Shown here one piece after another: positions 10,671 through 24,700 of a stretch of 64,000 bases of DNA (its first letter is position 1; the number at the start of each line of letters is the position of its first letter). The notes beneath the pieces are model-generated. The model made no database searches, had not been told where the DNA came from, and saw nothing but the letters and a program-made list of their open reading frames with translations. Where the stretch lies: assembly GCA_039000515.1 (NCBI GenBank), contig JBCFYV010000594.1, positions 22,658-86,657 of the forward strand, written 5' to 3'. The DNA is from Timema cristinae (lineage: Eukaryota; Arthropoda; Insecta; Phasmatodea; Timematidae). A program made the position numbers and the translations under genes.

Positions 10671-12842
10671 AGGCTGTTGTTCAATCTGTGTAATATTAGT
10701 ATTATATTCAAGCTCTTATTATTAGTTTCTTGCATTTACTATGTTAAAATCATTTTAATACTCATTCTTGGTTACTCAAATACAACTTTATTGCTTCATC
10801 CAATGCACGACTGCTAAAATTGTTAATTGTTTCTTTCTGTAACTCAGGACTATAACTACCTTTATTGATCCCTTGGCAGATTTGTAGAAACTGTAACTTA
10901 ACACCTGTATTTAAATGTGTGAGTGGCACATCATTACTATTCACTATTGTAATGATGCCGTATTTTGGTTCAGTCTTGCACTCTTAATATGCCGGCATTT
11001 TTTACTAAACACTTAGTTGGTATTTTTCTGTTTTAATGTTCTTCCCGCAAATCTGGCCCTGTTTAGCAATATGTGTTAATATTTGTGATAAACTTACTAT
11101 TTTTGTTAGTAGCCTAAAAGTAGCAAATTTACATATTCATGCACTATTGTCTTTTCAATTATAACTCAAGCATGAAGTAAAGACATTGAAAATATTCCTA
11201 TTCTAAGATTCTCTTTCTACCATTACTTGACTGTAAAGATACCTAGATTAAATTTTTTTAAGTGTATATAAAATAAATGTTAATAGCAAAGACATTACAC
11301 CTAGAGCATGAATATTTAAGTGAAATGTAGTAATAACAAACAAGTCTGTGCTTATCATAATATAGGAGGAATTAAAGGTCTTAAAGCTTTTATTGTACTA
11401 CTTGCCCATTATCAAATTTGAGGAGACTTAAAGCAATTGCACAAACATCATATCAATTCTTCGATCAACTTGACCCTAGACAAGAAAGTTTGGATTGCAA
11501 CAAAGCTAATTAGGAATCAAAATCTCCAATCAACTGAGCACAGATTGGACCAAAGAATCAAATAAGACTAACATGGCAACATTGTGAAAAGTTATATTCT
11601 TGAACAGCTGTCTGTTGTAACTTAGCCAGGTTGGCTTTGTGGATATCTGTTTGTATTTTGTTTGGTTAATTAATCTATGTAAATTGTTTAGAGCTATTAA
11701 TAGAAGTTTGTATTAATGTATTAATATGGCTAGTTATAAAATTAACTTTTGAAGTACGGTACCTATTTATATTATTACAAACAAATGAGTGAAAAAAATA
11801 TCCACAAGTTCCAACCTTACTTCATATGAGCGTGCTTTTTTTCTGTATTTATTGAAAAAATAAATATTTGACATTTTAAAACAAAAAAAACTGATGCATT
11901 GACAAGTAGACAGAAAGAGGTGGCCTGTAAAGGATTGCCTGATGACTTTAAAAAAAACACAACTGTTCATAGAACCTCAGAACAGTAAGAATATAGTCCT
12001 ACTATGAAAACTATCAAAAAGAAAAGAGTATATAAAGAAACAACTGATTATAAGGTAACAAGATTAACACTTTTATCATAATAAATAGTATTACTACAAC
12101 TATTTCAATAATGTTCAATGTTTGGCTGGAATTATTTAAAAACGCTTATTTGTTTTGTTTTGTTTTATTTGAGAAAAATAGTTAATTCAATTCATGAATC
12201 TATAAAGTTTATTTTACTGTCACTAACATATGTTTTGAATTAATAAACTAGAACTTTATAGATTAATGAATTTAATCATTGTTTTTATAGTTTTAATAAT
12301 CCTAACAATAAATATTTCCGAATTGATAAATTTGATATAAACAATCCAGGTAGTTGACTTTCATTATATTTGGAGAAAAGCTCAAATATTTCATGTAGTT
12401 TGTGTTGTAATTTGAACATTTTTTAAATCTTACTATATAATTAAAAAACTTCAATGAAGACTCCATATTTTACACTTATTCTTTCGAAATAATTAAAATT
12501 CACAGTTATATAAAAATATACTACCAGTAAGTATTACTTACTAAAATCCAGGTTATATAGGCTTGAGTACAAATGCTATTTGTGAAGACAATATCAGCTA
12601 CAGACTATGTTACCCATCAACATGCTGATAGGAGAATCAAACAGTTGAAGGGAGAGAATTGACTTGTTGACGTGACCATAGGTTTGATCAACAATCCGTC
12701 CTAATTGTTAATGGTGCGACTGAAATAGAGGTTTGAAACACTGATTGGAGATGAACGTACATCTGGTCTCTGCTCAAGACACTGAATATTGTTTGTGCAA
12801 CCGGCCCTTAGTTTTAACAGTCTACCCTGATGTTAATCTACA
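10671..12842. other. AT-rich DNA after the RGG exon
   Basis: No coding region is supported. The first part could be the 3' UTR of the broken exon. A strong inverted repeat lies at 12189-12272. A 'gtttgtgcaaccggccctta' word at 12791-12810 resembles the ends of short inverted-repeat elements common in insects, and a weaker 'ttgcacaaaca' counterpart lies near 11438. An element joining the two is not proven. Confidence 0.4.
12189..12272. repeat. Inverted repeat, 21-bp arms
   Basis: The arms at 12189-12209 and 12252-12272 match as reverse complements at 20 of 21 positions, with a 42-nt spacer. The sequence is AT-rich, so chance is not negligible, but the arm is long. It may be the core of a small foldback element. 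No duplication flanks it. Confidence 0.7.
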
Positions 12843-14010
12843 ACCAGCAAGTACTGTATGAAGTATCTATAGCAGTCATTAAATACTGTATAAAGTATCT
12901 ATAGCAGTCATTAAATACTGTATGAAGTGTGTATAGCAGCAGCAAGTACTGTATGAAGTATCTATAGCATTCAGCAAGTACTGTATGGAGTATCTATAGC
13001 AGTCAGCAAGTACTGTATGAAGTGTGTATAGCAGCCAGCAAGTACTGTATGAAGTCTCTATAGCAGCCAGCAAGTACTGTATGAAGTATCTATAGCAGTC
13101 ATTAAATACAGTATGAAGTATCTATAGCAGTCATTAAAATACTGTATGAAGTATCTATAGCAGTAATTAAATACTGTATGAAGTGTCGATAGCAGCCAGC
13201 AAGTACTGTATGGAGTATCTATAGCATTCAGCAAGTAGTGTATGAAGTGTGTATAGCAGCCAGCAAGTGCTGTATGAAGTGTGTATAGCAGCCAGCAAGT
13301 ACTGTATGAAGTATCTAGAGCAGCCAGCAAGTATTGTATGAAGTCTTTATTGTAGCCAGCAAGTATTGTATGAAGTCTTTATAGTAGCCAGCAAGTACTG
13401 TATGAAGTCACATATAGCAGCCAGCAAGTACTGTATGAAGTCTCTATAGCATTCAGCAAGTACTGTATGGAGTATCTATAGCAGTCAGCAAGTACTGTAT
13501 GGAGTAATCTATAGCATTCAGCAAGTACTGTATGAAGTCTCTATAGCAGCCAGCAAGTACTTTATGGAGTATCTATAGCATTCAGCAAGTACTGTATGAA
13601 GTGTGTATAGCAGCCAGCAAGTGCTGTATGAAGTGTGTATAGCATTCAGCAAGTACTGTATGAAGTATCTATAGCAGCCAGCAACTACTGTATGAAGTCT
13701 CTATAGCAGCCAGCAAGTACTCTATGGAGTATCTATAGCATTCAGCAAGTACTGTATGAAGTGTGTATAGCAGCAGCAAGTACTGTATGATGTCTCTATA
13801 GCAGCCAGCAAGTACTGTATGAAGTATCTATAGCAGCCAGCAAGTACTGTATGAAGTATCTATAGCAGCCAGCAAGTACTGTATGAAGTGTGTATAGCAG
13901 CCAACAAGTACTGTATGAAGTCTGTATGCAGCCAACAAGTACTGTATGAAGTCTCTATAGGAGCCAGCAAGTACTGTAAAAGGATCTATAGCAGCCAGCA
14001 AGTAGTACTG
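12843..14010. repeat. 32-bp minisatellite array
   Basis: About 36 units have a consensus near agtactgtatgaagtatcta plus tagcagccagca. Variants replace 'cagcc' by 'cattc' or 'cagtcatt' and 'atct' by 'gtgt'. The minus strand gives open stretches of 60-90 codons (YSTCWLLYTLHT-like) because stops are rare in the unit. These are repeat artefacts and not genes. Confidence 0.97.
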
Positions 14011-15758
14011 TAGCAATCAAAAGTACTAGGATGTGATATTGGAAAAACTTGTTTACTAAAGAAAGGATATAGATTGGTTGTCAAGTATTCGTCAATCATT
14101 TGAATTTGAATGTTACAGAGAAAGCATATCAAGATATTTTTAACATGAAAGATTATCATCCATGCAATATGTTATTTAAATATTAATTGGGCTTAATATG
14201 GTGTATATTATTACTATTTGTAGTCCGATTTTATGAAATTCAGATTTTATTATTCATAATTAAGTTACCTTAAATATTTAAAAAAAAATTATTTACAATG
14301 ATCAGACTACATTATTTTGCTGAAATAGCTTTTGCAAGGAAACTTATACAACAAAATAAAAAACATTTATTTTGATTTGAAAAGCCTACTTAAATAAAAT
14401 ATAATAAATTAATATCTAGTTATACATTGTAAGTAAATATTCTAAAATGGATTGTATTAATGCTCATGTATGTATTTAAACTTAGGTGCACAAAATATTC
14501 TCATTTGCTACTTTTAGGTGAATCATTAGTAATTACCAATAATTACTATTATAAATGTATGTTAAATAGTTCCTTATAACTTGCTAAAATTGTCTGTGAT
14601 TAAAGTTGTTGCTCTGTGATGTAACTAGTAATTTTGTATTGAACTGAAAGATTTGCAGGTTTTGATAGATCTTGACTTTCGTCCCAAGAGGAAAAGTTCA
14701 ATTGTGTTGAGAGTAATGTTTTATACAGAATAACCAGTTGACCATTGTATAGGAAAAAGGTTTTTATTTTCTTTCAAACTAAATACTTTAAGAATTATGT
14801 TTTGAGCACCATGTATTATTTCTCATTCAGGATAGGGCTGTACAAAGCTTAACTTGGCTTTGAAAAAAAATATCAGCTTTAATTTTGCTTACTTGCCAAT
14901 CAAATTATTAACAGCTAAAATACTCAATTTATGATCAATTTTTGCCATTCTGAATGGATATGTACATTAAGAATCAATATTCACATGGAAAAAAATGTTC
15001 TGAAGTATTGAATTTAATTTGCATTAATAACTTGATTTGTCAGAAAAAAGTTAAATATTACAAATAATTGTTCAATAAAACAACTAACAAAAAAATAGTC
15101 GAACTACAATTTGGCTTCAATAAAATGTAATATATTCAGTCTGAGTTCACTTATTGTTGAAATAGTGGACTTGGCAAACTCCTAATTGGGGCTTTCCAGG
15201 GCCGGCTCAGGGGTGTCATGCGCCCAAGGCGAGACTTAAAATCTGTGCTCCAGCTGTAAAAGTGTAAAATATAAATAAACCGCACTGCATGCTTAATGAA
15301 AAATAATTTGGTGCTAACAAAACAGACAAAAAAAGAGATAAATACAAAATAAATGGTGTCTGCCACCCCAGACCCTCCTAACCCACCTTCTTTGTTGAGT
15401 TCTAATATATATCCCTTTCTCACTTCCGTCTCATTTAATATTTTCCAAGGCTTTTAATTAAATATCATTTTGATTTGCTAACAAGGCAACCCTGAATTAC
15501 ATAAAACTATAAAAGGGATTAATTATGTTGTTAATCAATCTTTTCATTAATTATATTCTTAAGATCAGATGGAATATTTAAATATCTTTATTTATTATTA
15601 GTTTATTTAATCTAAATAATTATTTAAAAAAAACCATTTTGTTGGAATGTACTCCAAGGACCATTGCGCCCCGGGACCTCCTCATATTTACACTATTGGG
15701 ATAGGGATGGGAAGATTATATTTTAGAGGAAATATACCAATATTTGCTTTGACAAAAA
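14011..15758. other. AT-rich spacer between two arrays
   Basis: No gene is recognised. Near 15198-15228 the sequence cagggccggctcaggggtgt is followed by 'catgcgccc', which resembles hAT-type termini of non-autonomous elements, and 'attgcgccccgggacctcc' lies near 15664. Matching ends and a duplication could not be shown. Confidence 0.35.
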
Positions 15759-18700
15759 GTGTGAGACCAAAGAACCTAGTCTATTGCGAGAGTGGTAATG
15801 AAACCACTGAAACTAGTCTATTGTGAGAGTGGCAGTGAAACCACTGAACCTAGTCTATTGCGAGAGTGGTAATGAAACCACTGAACCTAGTCTATTGTGA
15901 GAGTGGGAGTGAAACCACTAAAAGTGAGTCTATTGCGAGAGTGACAGTGAAACCAAAGAACCTAGTCTATTGTGAGAGTGGCAGTGAAAAACCACTGAAC
16001 CTAGTCTATTGCGAGAGTGGTAATGAAACCACTGAACCTAGTCTATTGTGAGAGTGGTAATGAAACCACTGAACATAGTCTATTGTGAGAGTGGTAATGA
16101 AACCACAAAACCTAGTCTATTGCGAGAGTGGCAGTGAAACCACTGAACCTAGTCTATTGTGAGAGTGGTAGTGAAACCACTAAAGTGAGTCTATTGCGAG
16201 AGTGACAGTGAAACCACTGAAGTAAGTCTATTGAGAGAGTGGCAGTGAAACCACTGAACCTAGTCTATTGTGAGAGTGACAGTGAAACCACTGAACCTAG
16301 TCTATTAAGAGAGTGGCAGTGAAACCACTGAACCTAGTCTATTGTGAGAGTGACAGTGAAACCACTGAACCTAGTCTATTGAGAGAGTGGCAGTGAAACC
16401 ACTGAACCTAGTCTATTGAGAGAGTGGCAGTGAAACCACTGAACCTAGTCTATTGAGAGAATGGCAGTGAAAACCACTGAACCTAGTCTATTGAGAGAGT
16501 GGCAGTGAAACCACTAAAGTGAGTCTATTGCGAGAGTGGTAATTACCACTGAACCTAGTCTATTGCGAGAGTGGTAATGAAACCACTGAAACCTAGTCTA
16601 TTGTGAGAGTGGTAATGAAACCACAAAACCTAGTCTATTTAGAGAGTGGCAGTGAAACCACTGAACCTAGTCTATTGAGAGAGTGGAAGTGAAACCACTG
16701 AACCTAGTCTATTGAGAGAGTGGCAGTGAAACCACTGAACCTAGTCTATTGAGAGAGTGGCAGTGAAACACTGAACCTAGTCTATTGAGAAAGTGGCAGT
16801 GAAACCACTAAAGTGAGTCTATTGCGAGAGTAGTAATGAAACCACTGAACCTAGTCTATTGCGATAGTGGTGGTGAAACCACTGAAGTAAGTCTATTGAG
16901 AGAGTGGTAATGAAAACCACTGAAGTAAGTCTATTGAGAGAGTGGCAGTGAAACCACTAAAGTGAGTCTTTTGCAAGAGTGGTAATGAAACCCCTAAAGT
17001 GAGTCTATTGTGAGAGTGGTAATGAAACCACTGAATCTAGTCTATTGCGAGAGTGGTAATGGAACCACTGAACCTAGTCTATTGCGAGAGTGTAACTGAA
17101 ACCACTGAATCTAGTCTATTGTGAGAGTGGCATTGAAACCACTAAAGTGAGTCTATTGCGAGAGTGGTAATGAAACCACTGAAGTTAGTCTATTTAGAGA
17201 GTGGTAATGAAACCACTAAAGTGAGTATATTGAGAGAGTGGAAGTGAAACCTATAAAGTGAGTCTATTGCGAGAGTAGTAATGAAACCACTGAAGTTAGT
17301 CTATTGTGAGAAGGGTAATGAAATCACTGAAGTTAGGCTATTGCGAGAATGGTAATGAAACCACTGAATCTAGTTTATTGCGAGAGTGGCAGTGAAACCA
17401 CTAAAGTGAGTCTATTGAGAGAGGAATGAAACCACTGAAGTTAGTCTATTGCGAGAGTGGTAATGAAACCACTGAAGTAAGTCTATTGAGAGAGTGGCAG
17501 TGAAACCACTAAAGTGAGTCTATTGTGAGAGTGGTAATGAAACCACTGAAGTTAGTCTATTGAGAGAGTGGCAGTGAAACCACTAAGTGAGTCTATTGTG
17601 AGAGTGGTAATGAAACCACTGAAGTTAGTCTATTGAGAGAGTGGCTGTGAAACCACTAAAGTGAGTCTATTGCGAGAGTGGTAATAAAACCACTGAAGTT
17701 AGTCTATTGCGAGAGTGGTAATGAAACCACAAAACCTAGTCTATTTAGAGAGTGGCAGTGAAACCACTTAAGTGAGTCTATTGTGAGAGTAGTAATGAAA
17801 CCACTGAATCTAATCTATTGAGAGAGTGGTAATGAAACCACTGAATCTAGTCTATTGAGAGAGTGGTAATGAAACCACTGAAGTAAGTCTATTGAGAGAG
17901 TGGCAGTGAAACCACTGAAGTTAGTCTATTGCGAGAGTGGTAATGAAACCACTGAAGTATGTCTATTGCGAGAGTGGTAATGAAACCACTGAACCTAGTC
18001 TATTGAGAGAGTGGCAGTGAAACCACTGAAGTGAGTCTATTGCGAGAGTGGTAATGAAACCACTGAAGTTAGTCTATTGCGAGAGTGGTAATGAAACCAC
18101 TGAAGTTAGTCTATTGAGAGAGTGGTAATGAAACCACTGAACCTAGTCTACTGCGAGAGTGGCAGTGAAACCACTGAACCTAGTCTATTGAGAGAGTGGC
18201 AGTGAAACCACTAAAGTGAGTCTATTGCGAGAGTGGTAATGAAACCACTGAAGTTAGTCTATTGAGAGAGTGGCAGTGAAACCACTGAAGTTAGTCTATT
18301 GCGAGAGTGGTAATGAAACCACTGAAGTATGTCTATTGCGAGAGTGGTAATGAAACCACTGAACCTAGTCTATTGAGAGAGTGGCAGTGAAACCACTGAA
18401 GTGAGTCTATTGCGAGAGTGGTAATGAAACCACTGAAGTTAGTCTATTGCGAGAGTGGTAATGAAACCACTGAATTTAGTCTATTGAGAGAGTGGCAGTG
18501 AAACTACTAAAGTGAGTCTATTGCGAGAGTGGTAATGAAACCACTGAAATAAGTCTATTGAGAGAGTGGCAGTGAAACCACTAAAGTGAGTCTTTTGCAA
18601 GAGTGGTAATGAAACCACTAAAGTGAGTCTATTGTGAGAGTGGTAATGAAACCACTGAAGTTAGTCTATTGAGAGAGTGGCAGTGAAGCCACTAAAGTGA

Positions 18701-21700
18701 GTCTATTGCGAGAGTGGTAATGAAACACCTGAAGTAAGTCTATTGCGAGAGTGATAATGAAACCACTGAACCTAGTCTATTGAGAGAGTGGTAGTGAAAC
18801 CACTAAAGTGAGTATTGCGAGAGTGGTAATGAAACCACTGAATCTAGTCTATTGAGAGAGTGGTAATGAAACCACTGAACCTAGTCTATTGCAAGAGTGG
18901 CAGTTAAACCACTGAACCTAGTCTATTGCGAGAGTGGCAGTTTAAACCACTGAACCTAGTCTATTGTGAGAGTGGAAATGAAATCACTGAAGTTAGTCTA
19001 TTGTGAGAGTGGTAATGAAACCACTGAATCTATTCTATTGCGAGAGTGGCAGTGAAACCACTAAAGTGAGTCTATTGCGAGAGGTAATGAAACCACTGAA
19101 GTTAGTCTATTGCGAGAGTAGTAATGGAACCACTGAATCTAGTCTATTGCGAGAGTGGCAGTGAAACCACTAAAGTGAGTCTATTGTGAGAGTGGTAATG
19201 AAACCACTGAAGTTAGTCTATTGAGAGAGTGGCAGTGAAACCACTAAAGTGAGTCTATTGCGAGAGTGGTAATAAAACCACTGAAGTTAGTCTATTGCGA
19301 GTGTGGTAATGAAACCACAAAACCTAGTCTATTTAGAGAGTGGCAGTGAAACCACTTAAATGAGTCTATTGTGAGAGTAGTAATGAAACCACTGAATCTA
19401 ATCTATTGAGAGAGTGGTAATGAAACCACTGAATCTAGTCTATTGAGAGAGTGGTAATGAAACCACTGAACCTAGTCTACTGCGAGAGTGGCAGTGAAAC
19501 CACTGAACCTAGTCTATTGAGAGAGTGGCAGTGAAACCACTAAAGTGAGTCTATTGCGAGAGTGGTAATGAAACCACTGAAGTTAGTCTATTGAGAGAGT
19601 GGCAGTGAAACCACTGAAGTTAGTCTATTGCGAGAGTGGTAATGAAACACTGAAGTATGTCTATTGCAAGAGTGGTAATGAAACCACTGAACCTAGTCTA
19701 TTGGAGAGTGGAATGAAACCCTAAATTGAGTCTATTTCGAGAGTGGTAATGAAACCCCAGAAGTTAGTCTATTTCGAGAGTGGTAATGAAACCACTGAGG
19801 TTAGTCTATTGAGAGAGTGGCAGTGAAACTACTAAAGTGAGTCTATTGCGAGAGTGGTAATGAAACCACTGAAATAAGTCTATTGAGAGAGTGGCAGTGA
19901 AACCACTAAAGTGAGTCTTTTGCGAGAGTGGTAATGAAACCACTAAAGTGAGTCTATTGTGAGAGTGGTAATGAAACACTGAAGTTAGTCTATTGAGAGA
20001 GTGGCAGTGAAACCACTAAAGTGAGTCTATTGCGAGACTGGTAATGAAACCACTGAAGTTAGTCTATTGCGAGAGTGATAATAAAACCACTGAAACTAGT
20101 TTATTGAGAGAGTGGTAGTGAAACCACTAAAGTGAGTATTGCGAGAGTGGTAATGAAACCACTGATCTAGTCTATTGAGAGAGTGGTAATGAAACCACTG
20201 AACCTAGTCTATTGCGAGAGTGGCAGTTAAACCACTGAACCTAGTCTATTGCGAGAGTGGCAGTTAAACCACTGAACCTAGTCTATTGTGCGAGTGGCAT
20301 TGAAACCACTAAAGTGAGTCTATTGAGAGAGTGGCAGTAAAACCAATAAAGTGAGTCTATTGCGAGAGTGGTAATGAAACCACTGAAGTTAGTCTATTGT
20401 GAGTGTGGTTATGAAATCACTGAAGTTAGTATATTGTGAGAGTGGTAATGAAACCACTGAATCTAGTCTATTGCGAGAGTGGCAGTGAAACCACTAAAGT
20501 GAGTCTATTGCGAGAGGTAATGAAACCACTGAAGTTAGTCTATTGCGAGAGTAGTAATGGAACCACTGAATCTAGTCTATTGCGAGAGTGGCAGTGATAC
20601 CACTAAAGTGAGTCTATTGCGAGAGTGGTAATGAAACCACTGAAGTTAGTCTATTGCGAGAGTGGTAATGAAACCACTGAACCTAGTCTATTGAGAGAGT
20701 GGTAGTGAAACCACTAAAGTGAGTCTATTGCGAGAGTGGTAATGAAACCACTGAATCTAGTCTATTGAGAGAGTGGTAATGAAACCACTGAACCTAGTCT
20801 ATTGCGAGAGTGGTAATGAAACCACTGAACCTAATCTATTGCGAGAGTGGCAGTTAAACCACTGAACCTAGTCTATTGTGCGAGTGGAAATGAAACCACT
20901 GAATCTAGTCTATTGTGAGAGTGGCATTGAAACCACTAAAGTGAGTCTATTGCGAGAGTGGTAATGAAACCACTGAAGTTAGTCTATTGAGAGAGTGGTA
21001 ATGAAACCACTAAAGTGAGTCTATTGAGAGAGTGGCAGTGAAACCAATAAAGTGAGTCTATTGCGAGAGTGGTAATGAAACCACTGAAGTTAGTCTATTG
21101 TGAGTGTGGTTATGAAATCACTGAAGTTAGTCTATTGTGAGAGTGGTAATGAAGCACACTGAATCTAGTCTATTGCGAGAGTGGCAGTGAAACCACTAAA
21201 GTGAGTCTATTGCGAGAGGTAATGAAACCACTGAAGTTAGTCTATTGCGGGAGTAGTAATGGAACCACTGAATCTAGTCTATTGCGAGAGTGGCAGTGAA
21301 ACCACTAAAGTGAGTCTATTGCGAGAGTGGTAATGAAACCACTGAAGTTAGTCTATTGCGAGAGTGGTAATGAAACCACTGAAGTAAGTCTATTGATAGA
21401 GTGGCAGTGAAACCACTAAAGTGAGTCTATTGTGAGAGTGGTAATGAAACCACTGAAGCTAGTCTATTGCGAGAGTGATAATGAAACCACTGAACCTAGT
21501 CTATTGAGAGAGTGGTAGTGAAACACTAAAGTGAGTCTATTGCGAGAGTGGTAATGAAACCACTGAATCTAGTCTATTGAGAGAGTGGTAATGAAACCAC
21601 TGAACCTAGTCTATTGCGAGAGTGGTAATGAAACCACTGAACCTAATCTATTGCGAGAGTGGCAGTTAAACCACTGAACCTAGTCTATTGTGCGAGTGGA

Positions 21701-24700
21701 AATGAGACCACTGAATCTAGTCTATTGTGAGAGTGGCATTGAAACCACTAAAGTGAGTCTATTGCGAGAGTGGTAATGAAACCACTGAAGTTAGTCTATT
21801 GAGAGAGTGGTAATGAAACCACTAAAGTGAGTCTATTGAGAGAGTGGCAGTGAAACCAATAAAGTGAGTCTATTGCGAGAGTGGTAATGAAACCACTGAA
21901 GTTAGTCTATTGTGAGAGTGGTAATGAAATCACTGAAGTTAGTCTATTGCGAGAGTGGTAATGAAACCACTGAATCTAGTTTATTGCGAGAGTGGCAGTG
22001 AAACCACCAAAGTGAATTTATTGCGAGAGGAATGAAACCACTGAAGTTAGTCTATTGCGAGAGTAGTAATGAAACCACTGAATCTAGTCTATTGCGAGAG
22101 TGGCAGTGAAACCACTAAAGTGAGCTCTATTGCGAGAGTGGTAATGAAACCACTGAAGTTAGTCTATTGCGAGATTGGTAATGAGACCACTTAAGTAAGT
22201 CTATTGAGAGAGTGGCAGTGAAACCACTAAAGTGAGTCTATTGTGAGAGTGGTAATGAAACCACTGAAGTTAGTCTATTGAGAGATTGGCAGTGAAACCA
22301 CTAAAGTGAGTCTATTGTGGGAGTGGTAATGAAACCACAGAAGTTAGTCTATTGAGAGAGTGGCAGTGAAACCACTAAAGTGAGTCTATTGCGAGAGTGG
22401 TATTGAAACCACAAAACCTAGTCTATTTAGAGAGTGGCAGTGAAACCACTAAAGTGAGTCTATTGTGAGAGTGGTAATGAAACCACTGAAGCTAGTCTAT
22501 TGCGAGAGTGATAATGAAACCACTGAATCTAATCTATTGAGAGAGTGGTAATGAAACCACTGAATCTAGTCTATTTAGAGAGTGGTAATGAAACCACTAA
22601 AGTGAGTCTTTGCGAGAGTGGTAATGAAACCACTGAAGGTAGTCTAGGGAGAGAGTGGCAGTGAAACCACTGAAGGTAGTCTAGGGAGAGAGTGGCAGTG
22701 AAACCACTGAAGTTAGTCTATTGAGAGAGTGGCAGTGAAACCACTGAAGTTAGTCTATTGCGAGAGTGGTAATGAAACCACTGAAGTATATCTATTGCGA
22801 GAGTGTAATGAAACCACTGAACCTAGTCTATTGAGAGTGTGGCAGTGAAACCACTAAAGTGAGTCTATTGCGAGAGTGGTAATGAAACCACTGAATTAGT
22901 CTATTCGAGAGTGTGTAATGAAACCACTGAAGCTTTGTCTATTGAGAGAGTGGCAGTGAAACCACTAAATGATCTATTGCGAGAGTGGTAATGAAACCAC
23001 TGAAATAAGTCTATTGAGAGAGTGGCAGTGAATCCACTAAGTGAGTCTTTGTCGAGAGTGGTAATGAAACCACTAAAGTGAGTCTTTTGCGAGAGTGGTA
23101 ATGAAACCACTAAGTAGTCTATTGTGAGAGTGGTAATGAAACCACTGAAGTTAGTCTATTAAGAGAGTGGCAGTGAAACCACTAAAGTGAGTCTATTGTG
23201 AGAGTGGTAATGAAACCACTGAAGTTAGTCTATTGCGAGAGTGATAATGAAACACTGAACCTACTATTGAGAGAGTGGTAGTGAAACCACTAAAGTGAGT
23301 ATTGCGAGAGTGGTAATGAAACCACTGAATCTAGTCTATTGAGAGAGTGGTATGAAATCACTAAAGTCAGTCTATTGTGAGAGTAGTAATGAAACCACTG
23401 AATCTAATCTATTGGAGAGTGGAAATGAAACCACCGAATCTAGTCTATTGTGAGAGTGGCATTGAAACCACTAAAGTGAGTCTATTGCGAGAGTGGTAAT
23501 GAAACCACTGAAGTTAGTCTATTGAGAGAGTGGTAATGAAACCACTAAAGTGAGTCTATTGAGAGAGTGGCAGTGAAACCATAAAGTGAGTCTATTGCGA
23601 GAGTGGTAATGAAACCACTGAAGTTAGTCTATTGGAGATGGTTATGAAATCACTGAAGTTAGTCTATTGAGAGAGTGGTAATGAAACCACAAAACTAGTC
23701 TATTTAAGAGTGGCAGTGAAACCACTAAAATGGTCTATGTGAGAGTAGTAATGAAACCACTGAAATCTAATCTATTGAGAGAGTGGTAATGAAACCACTG
23801 AATCTAGTCTATTGCGAGAGTGGCTGTGAAACCACTAAAGTGAGTCTATTGTGAGAGTGGTAATGAAACCACTGAATCTAGTCTATTGCGAGAGTGGCAA
23901 GTGAAACCACTAAAGTGAGTCTATTGCGAGAGTAGTAATGGAACCACTGAATCTAGTCTATTGCGAGAGTGGTGTGAAACCACTGAATTAGTCTATTGCG
24001 AGAGTGGTAATGAAACCACTGAAGTTAGTCTATGGCGAGAGTGGTAATGAAACCACTGAATCTAGTCTATTGAGAGAGGTGTAATGAAACCACTGAATCT
24101 AGTCTATTGAGGAGAGTGGTAATGAAACCACTGAAGTATGTCTATTGCGAGAGTGGTAATGAAACCACTGAAGTAAGTCTATTGCGAGAGTGGTAATGAA
24201 ACCACTAAATAGTCTATGTGAGAGTAGTAATGAAACCACTGAATCTAGTCTATTGAGGAGTGGTAATGAAACCACTGAACCTAGTCTATTGAGAGAGTGG
24301 CAATGAAACCACTGAACCTAGTCTATTGAGAGAGTGGCAGTGAAACCACTAAAGTGAGTCTATTGCGAGAGTGGTAATGAAAGCACTGAAGTTAGTCTAT
24401 TGCGAGAGTGGTATGAAACCACTAAAGTGAGTCTATTGCGAGAGTGGTAATGAAACCACTAAAGTGAGTCTATTGCGAGAGTGGTAATGAAACCACTGAA
24501 GTTAGTCTATTGCGAGAGTGGTAATGAAACCACTAAAGTGAGTCTATTGCGAGAGTGGTAATGAAACCACTGAAGTAAGTCTATTGAGAGAGTGGCAGTG
24601 AAACCACTAAAGTGAGTCTATTGTGAGAGTGTTAATGAAACCACTGAAGTTAGTCTATTGAGAGAGTGGCAGTGAAACCACTAAAGTGAGTCTATTGTGA

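Noticed and set aside
11430..12812. A 1.4-kb inverted-repeat element between two 'ttgcacaaac' motifs
   Set aside because: The match between the two ends is limited to short words, and no duplication was found.
12879..14016. Minus-strand ORFs with YSTCWLLYTLHT-like peptides
   Set aside because: They are artefacts of the 32-bp repeat with no unique sequence.
15190..15720. A complete hAT-type element
   Set aside because: Only the left-end-like sequence is convincing. No matching inverse end or duplication could be located.
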